This document shows positions 61,786 to 64,000 of a stretch of 64,000 bases of DNA, in pieces; positions within the stretch are counted from its first letter, which is position 1, and each line of letters starts with the position of its first letter. This stretch comes from Prorocentrum cordatum. Lineage: Eukaryota > Sar > Dinophyceae > Prorocentrales > Prorocentraceae. The notes below the pieces were generated by a model. The model was not told the DNA's origin and ran no database searches. It saw only the letters and a program-made list of their open reading frames with translations. The stretch is from assembly GCA_963575745.1 (NCBI GenBank), contig CAUYUJ010019627.1:689453-753452 (forward strand), in the 5' to 3' direction. Made by a program: the position numbers and the translations under genes.

Positions 61786-63225
61786 TAACCAGCGCGCCCC
61801 CCTTGTGCTTCACACAGAAGCCCCCTGGCCCCCCCCCCTTCGCCCAGAGGGTCCGTCGAACTCCCTCCCCCCCCCCCTAAGTCGGGGCATCGGCAGCCTC
61901 CCCGGCTCGTGGGAGCTCGGGGCAGGGGCAGCCCCCCGAGAGGGTGGAGGCACTGCGCGGGCAGAGGGCCCACGGGGGGCCCCCGAGCCGCCTCGCGCGA
62001 GCTCGGGGCAGCGGCAGCCTCCCCGAGAGGCGAGGGCACTGCGCGGGCGGAGGAGGCTGAGCAGTGACACCCAACGCGGCCAAGGGGTTTCCTCGTTTCC
62101 ATGATCTAACTCGTGGCTCCCTCGTTTCTTCGGCGGAGTTCATTGGGCCTGCGTTGCCTCGTCCTCCTCTGGGCCGTCGTCCTTCTCGTGCCCCTCATCC
62201 TTCTGCCTCTCCTCGTCCCCCTTCACGTCCTTGCTCCTCGCTCTATCCCCCAGGAAGCCCACAGCGTCAGATTACCTCCACTAGGGGTGGGCACTCGAGG
62301 GCAGCACGTTCCAGGATCGAGGCTGAACCTCCATTCTGGAGCAGACCTTCGAGCCTCCAGGCCCCTCGTCCATCCTCGTCCTCCTCGTCCTCCTCCTTCG
62401 GGTTCCCACACGCCGTGCTGGGGCGGGTGGCGCGGGACTCTTGGGGTCGGTCGCTCGTTCGGTCGGCGGGCCGCTTGGCGGGCCACGGCGCCGGCCGGGC
62501 TCCGCCGCCCTGGGGACGATGCTTCGGCAGGAGTCTCGGGGGAGCGCGCCGAGTCTGACCAGACCTTTGGCCCCAGAGGGGCCAGATACCCTCGTGCGCC
62601 CCCGCCCTGCGTGCGCCCCTGTCGCTCAGAGGAGGCGCTCGGGCGGAGGAAAGGCTTGGGGGTGAGGGCGTCGACCCCCAATCGCCCCTTCGTCGCCGAT
62701 GCGGGCCCGACAGCCCACTGCGCCCGGGAGCGCGCGGATTCGCCATCGGGGGCCTATCGCTGATCTATCAGCGTCGCATCGCCTGTCCCAGTTCGATGTC
62801 CCTCCCCCAGCTGAGCCGCCCCCTGCCCTGAAGCTGCTCCTCGGCCTTCGCCACTCCGACCGCCGCCCACGTCGAGAGGCACCCCCTCGCGCGCACACGC
62901 TCGCAGAGCGCAGGCGTAAGCAGGCGCTGAGCAACCTGCCCTCGCGAGCACGCTCCAGGCCGACGCGTCCAGGGACCGCTTCGAGGGTCCCCAGGAGCAC
63001 CAGACCGATCGCCACGAAGGGAAAGGGTCTTGAGGGGAACGGGCCTACAACTCAGGGCTTCCACCAGGACCAGCTCGTCATCCCGAGTCGCTCGCTCGAC
63101 GGTTCTGCAGGGCCCATGGAGAGCAGAGGGGGGCGAGAAAGGTGAAACACTTCCAGGAGTCCTTTCCTGCAGCACCCGCTCTTTTTTTTCGGGTCAGACA
63201 GAGTCAGCCACGCGCAGAGGAGGGT

Positions 63226-63351
63226 GGGGGGAGGGGGAGGGCTTCTTAGAAGCACCCCTCCTTCTTGGAAGGCGCGGGTATTATCTATAGATGTAAGGCC
63301 GGCGCCTTCTAAGAAGCAGCCTCCTTCTAAGAAGCCCTCCCCCCTCCCCCC
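63226..63351. repeat. Inverted repeat with 50-bp arms
   Basis: The left arm has GGGGGAGGGCTTCTTAGAAG and ends TTCTTGGAAGGCGC; the right arm mirrors it (GCGCCTTCTAAGAAGCAGCC, then TTCTAAGAAGCCCTCCCCC). About 25 bp of AT-containing loop (GGTATTATCTATAGATGT) lies between. Small repeats of TTCT(A/T)AGAA lie within each arm. Confidence 0.85.
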
Positions 63352-63829
63352 ACCCCCTTGTGCGCGCCTCCAGCCGAGGGGGGGGGTATAGGGAAAGGGG
63401 GGGAGTCGAAATATACTGCGTGCAGGTGGCTTCGGCCCTGCCGCCGGGGGCGCTTTCCTCGAAGCGGTGGCGCCAGGAGGCGCCGGGAGAAACCAGGCAA
63501 GTGAGCTGATTCGCTGACCCACCCTGCAGTGGAGGCCCATGCCAGGAGACACCCTGCTTTGGGGTTTCTTGGGTTTGGATGGTTTTGCAATGGAGAGCGT
63601 GGCGTTCCCGCAGCAAAGAGCAGCGGACGTCCTGGGGTCTCAGGGTTTGGGCTTCTCGTGGAAGGTTCCTTGTGGTCGAGCTTCTACTGTGTGCTATCCC
63701 CCCCACCTTGTCCGACCCGACTCTTTCACGCCAACTCCTGCCCCGCCCCTCCCGGACGTCCTCTCCTAGGCTGACGGCGGCAACGGCGCGGAGGCGGGTG
63801 CGGAGGACCCGTCCCGCTCGCGCGGGGGG

Positions 63830-64000
63830 CGACGGCGACGGCACGACGACTACATCGGCGACGACGGGGGCGGCGGCGGCGGCGGCGGCGGCGACGGTGA
63901 CGGCGACGACCGCCACCACCACGTGGACCACGATGACGGCGACGACGGCGACGACCCGGTCATGACGACGACATCGGCGACAATGACGACGGCGGCGGCG
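63830..64000. repeat. GAC/GGC microsatellite at the window end
   Basis: GACGGC, GGCGGC and GACGAC units to the last base. Thr/Ala- or Asp/Gly-coded frames here are artefacts. Confidence 0.9.

Overview
The window looks like nuclear DNA of a dinoflagellate. It is very GC-rich, dense in micro- and minisatellites, and almost free of single-copy conserved genes. Long runs of genes lie on one strand, one well-supported intron has GA-AG ends, a Mei2-type RRM protein is present, and transposable-element remains fill most of the rest. The genus cannot be fixed from the sequence; a large-genome form such as Prorocentrum or Polarella would fit (inference).

Positions 1-22,800 hold a 101-bp satellite array with a conserved end motif (1-1,724), the last exon of an unknown gene, satellites, a decayed non-LTR retroelement (about 9,246-5,890, minus strand) pierced by a small foldback MITE, more minisatellites, a Mei2-like RNA-binding protein gene (15,912-14,324, minus) and a nearly complete LINE (16,887-21,636, minus) bounded by a 21-bp exact target-site duplication. 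Two palindromic foldback elements follow.

Positions 23,041-57,436 are the heart of the window: two large, gene-carrying, TIR-bounded elements, one nested in the other. The outer element A starts and ends with a 30-nt inverted repeat (29/30 identical) and is about 20.2 kb without the insertion. All its genes lie on the minus strand. They include an OTU-like/DDE transposase gene with a GA-AG intron, an EEP-nuclease-like gene, a diverged EEP-like relative, an 830-codon gene of unknown function and smaller unknown genes. It is sown with more than 40 copies of a short hairpin whose loop core is constant (GCTGCTGC) and whose stems change in compensatory ways, within as well as between genes. The inner element B (37,656-51,863, 14.2 kb) has 41-bp TIRs (40/41 identical) and AT-rich ends. 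It sits in a (GGGACC)n tract that continues in the same orientation on both sides. It carries seven collinear minus-strand genes, including a DDE-type transposase and three putative nucleic-acid-binding proteins. Each of the seven has hairpins of a different family (GGCGG-n4/5-CCGCC) upstream of its ATG. The two hairpin families do not mix, so the hairpins themselves mark where one element ends and the other begins.

Positions 57,437-64,000 contain microsatellites, a plus-strand eIF5A pseudogene (three in-frame stops, hypusine lysine replaced), degenerate palindromic repeats, a second copy of the 101-bp satellite array with the same end motif as at 1-1,435, a 50-bp-arm inverted repeat and a terminal GAC/GGC microsatellite. 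Many reading frames, especially in element A, change frame at or next to a homopolymer run, so assembly indels and true decay cannot be told apart here.
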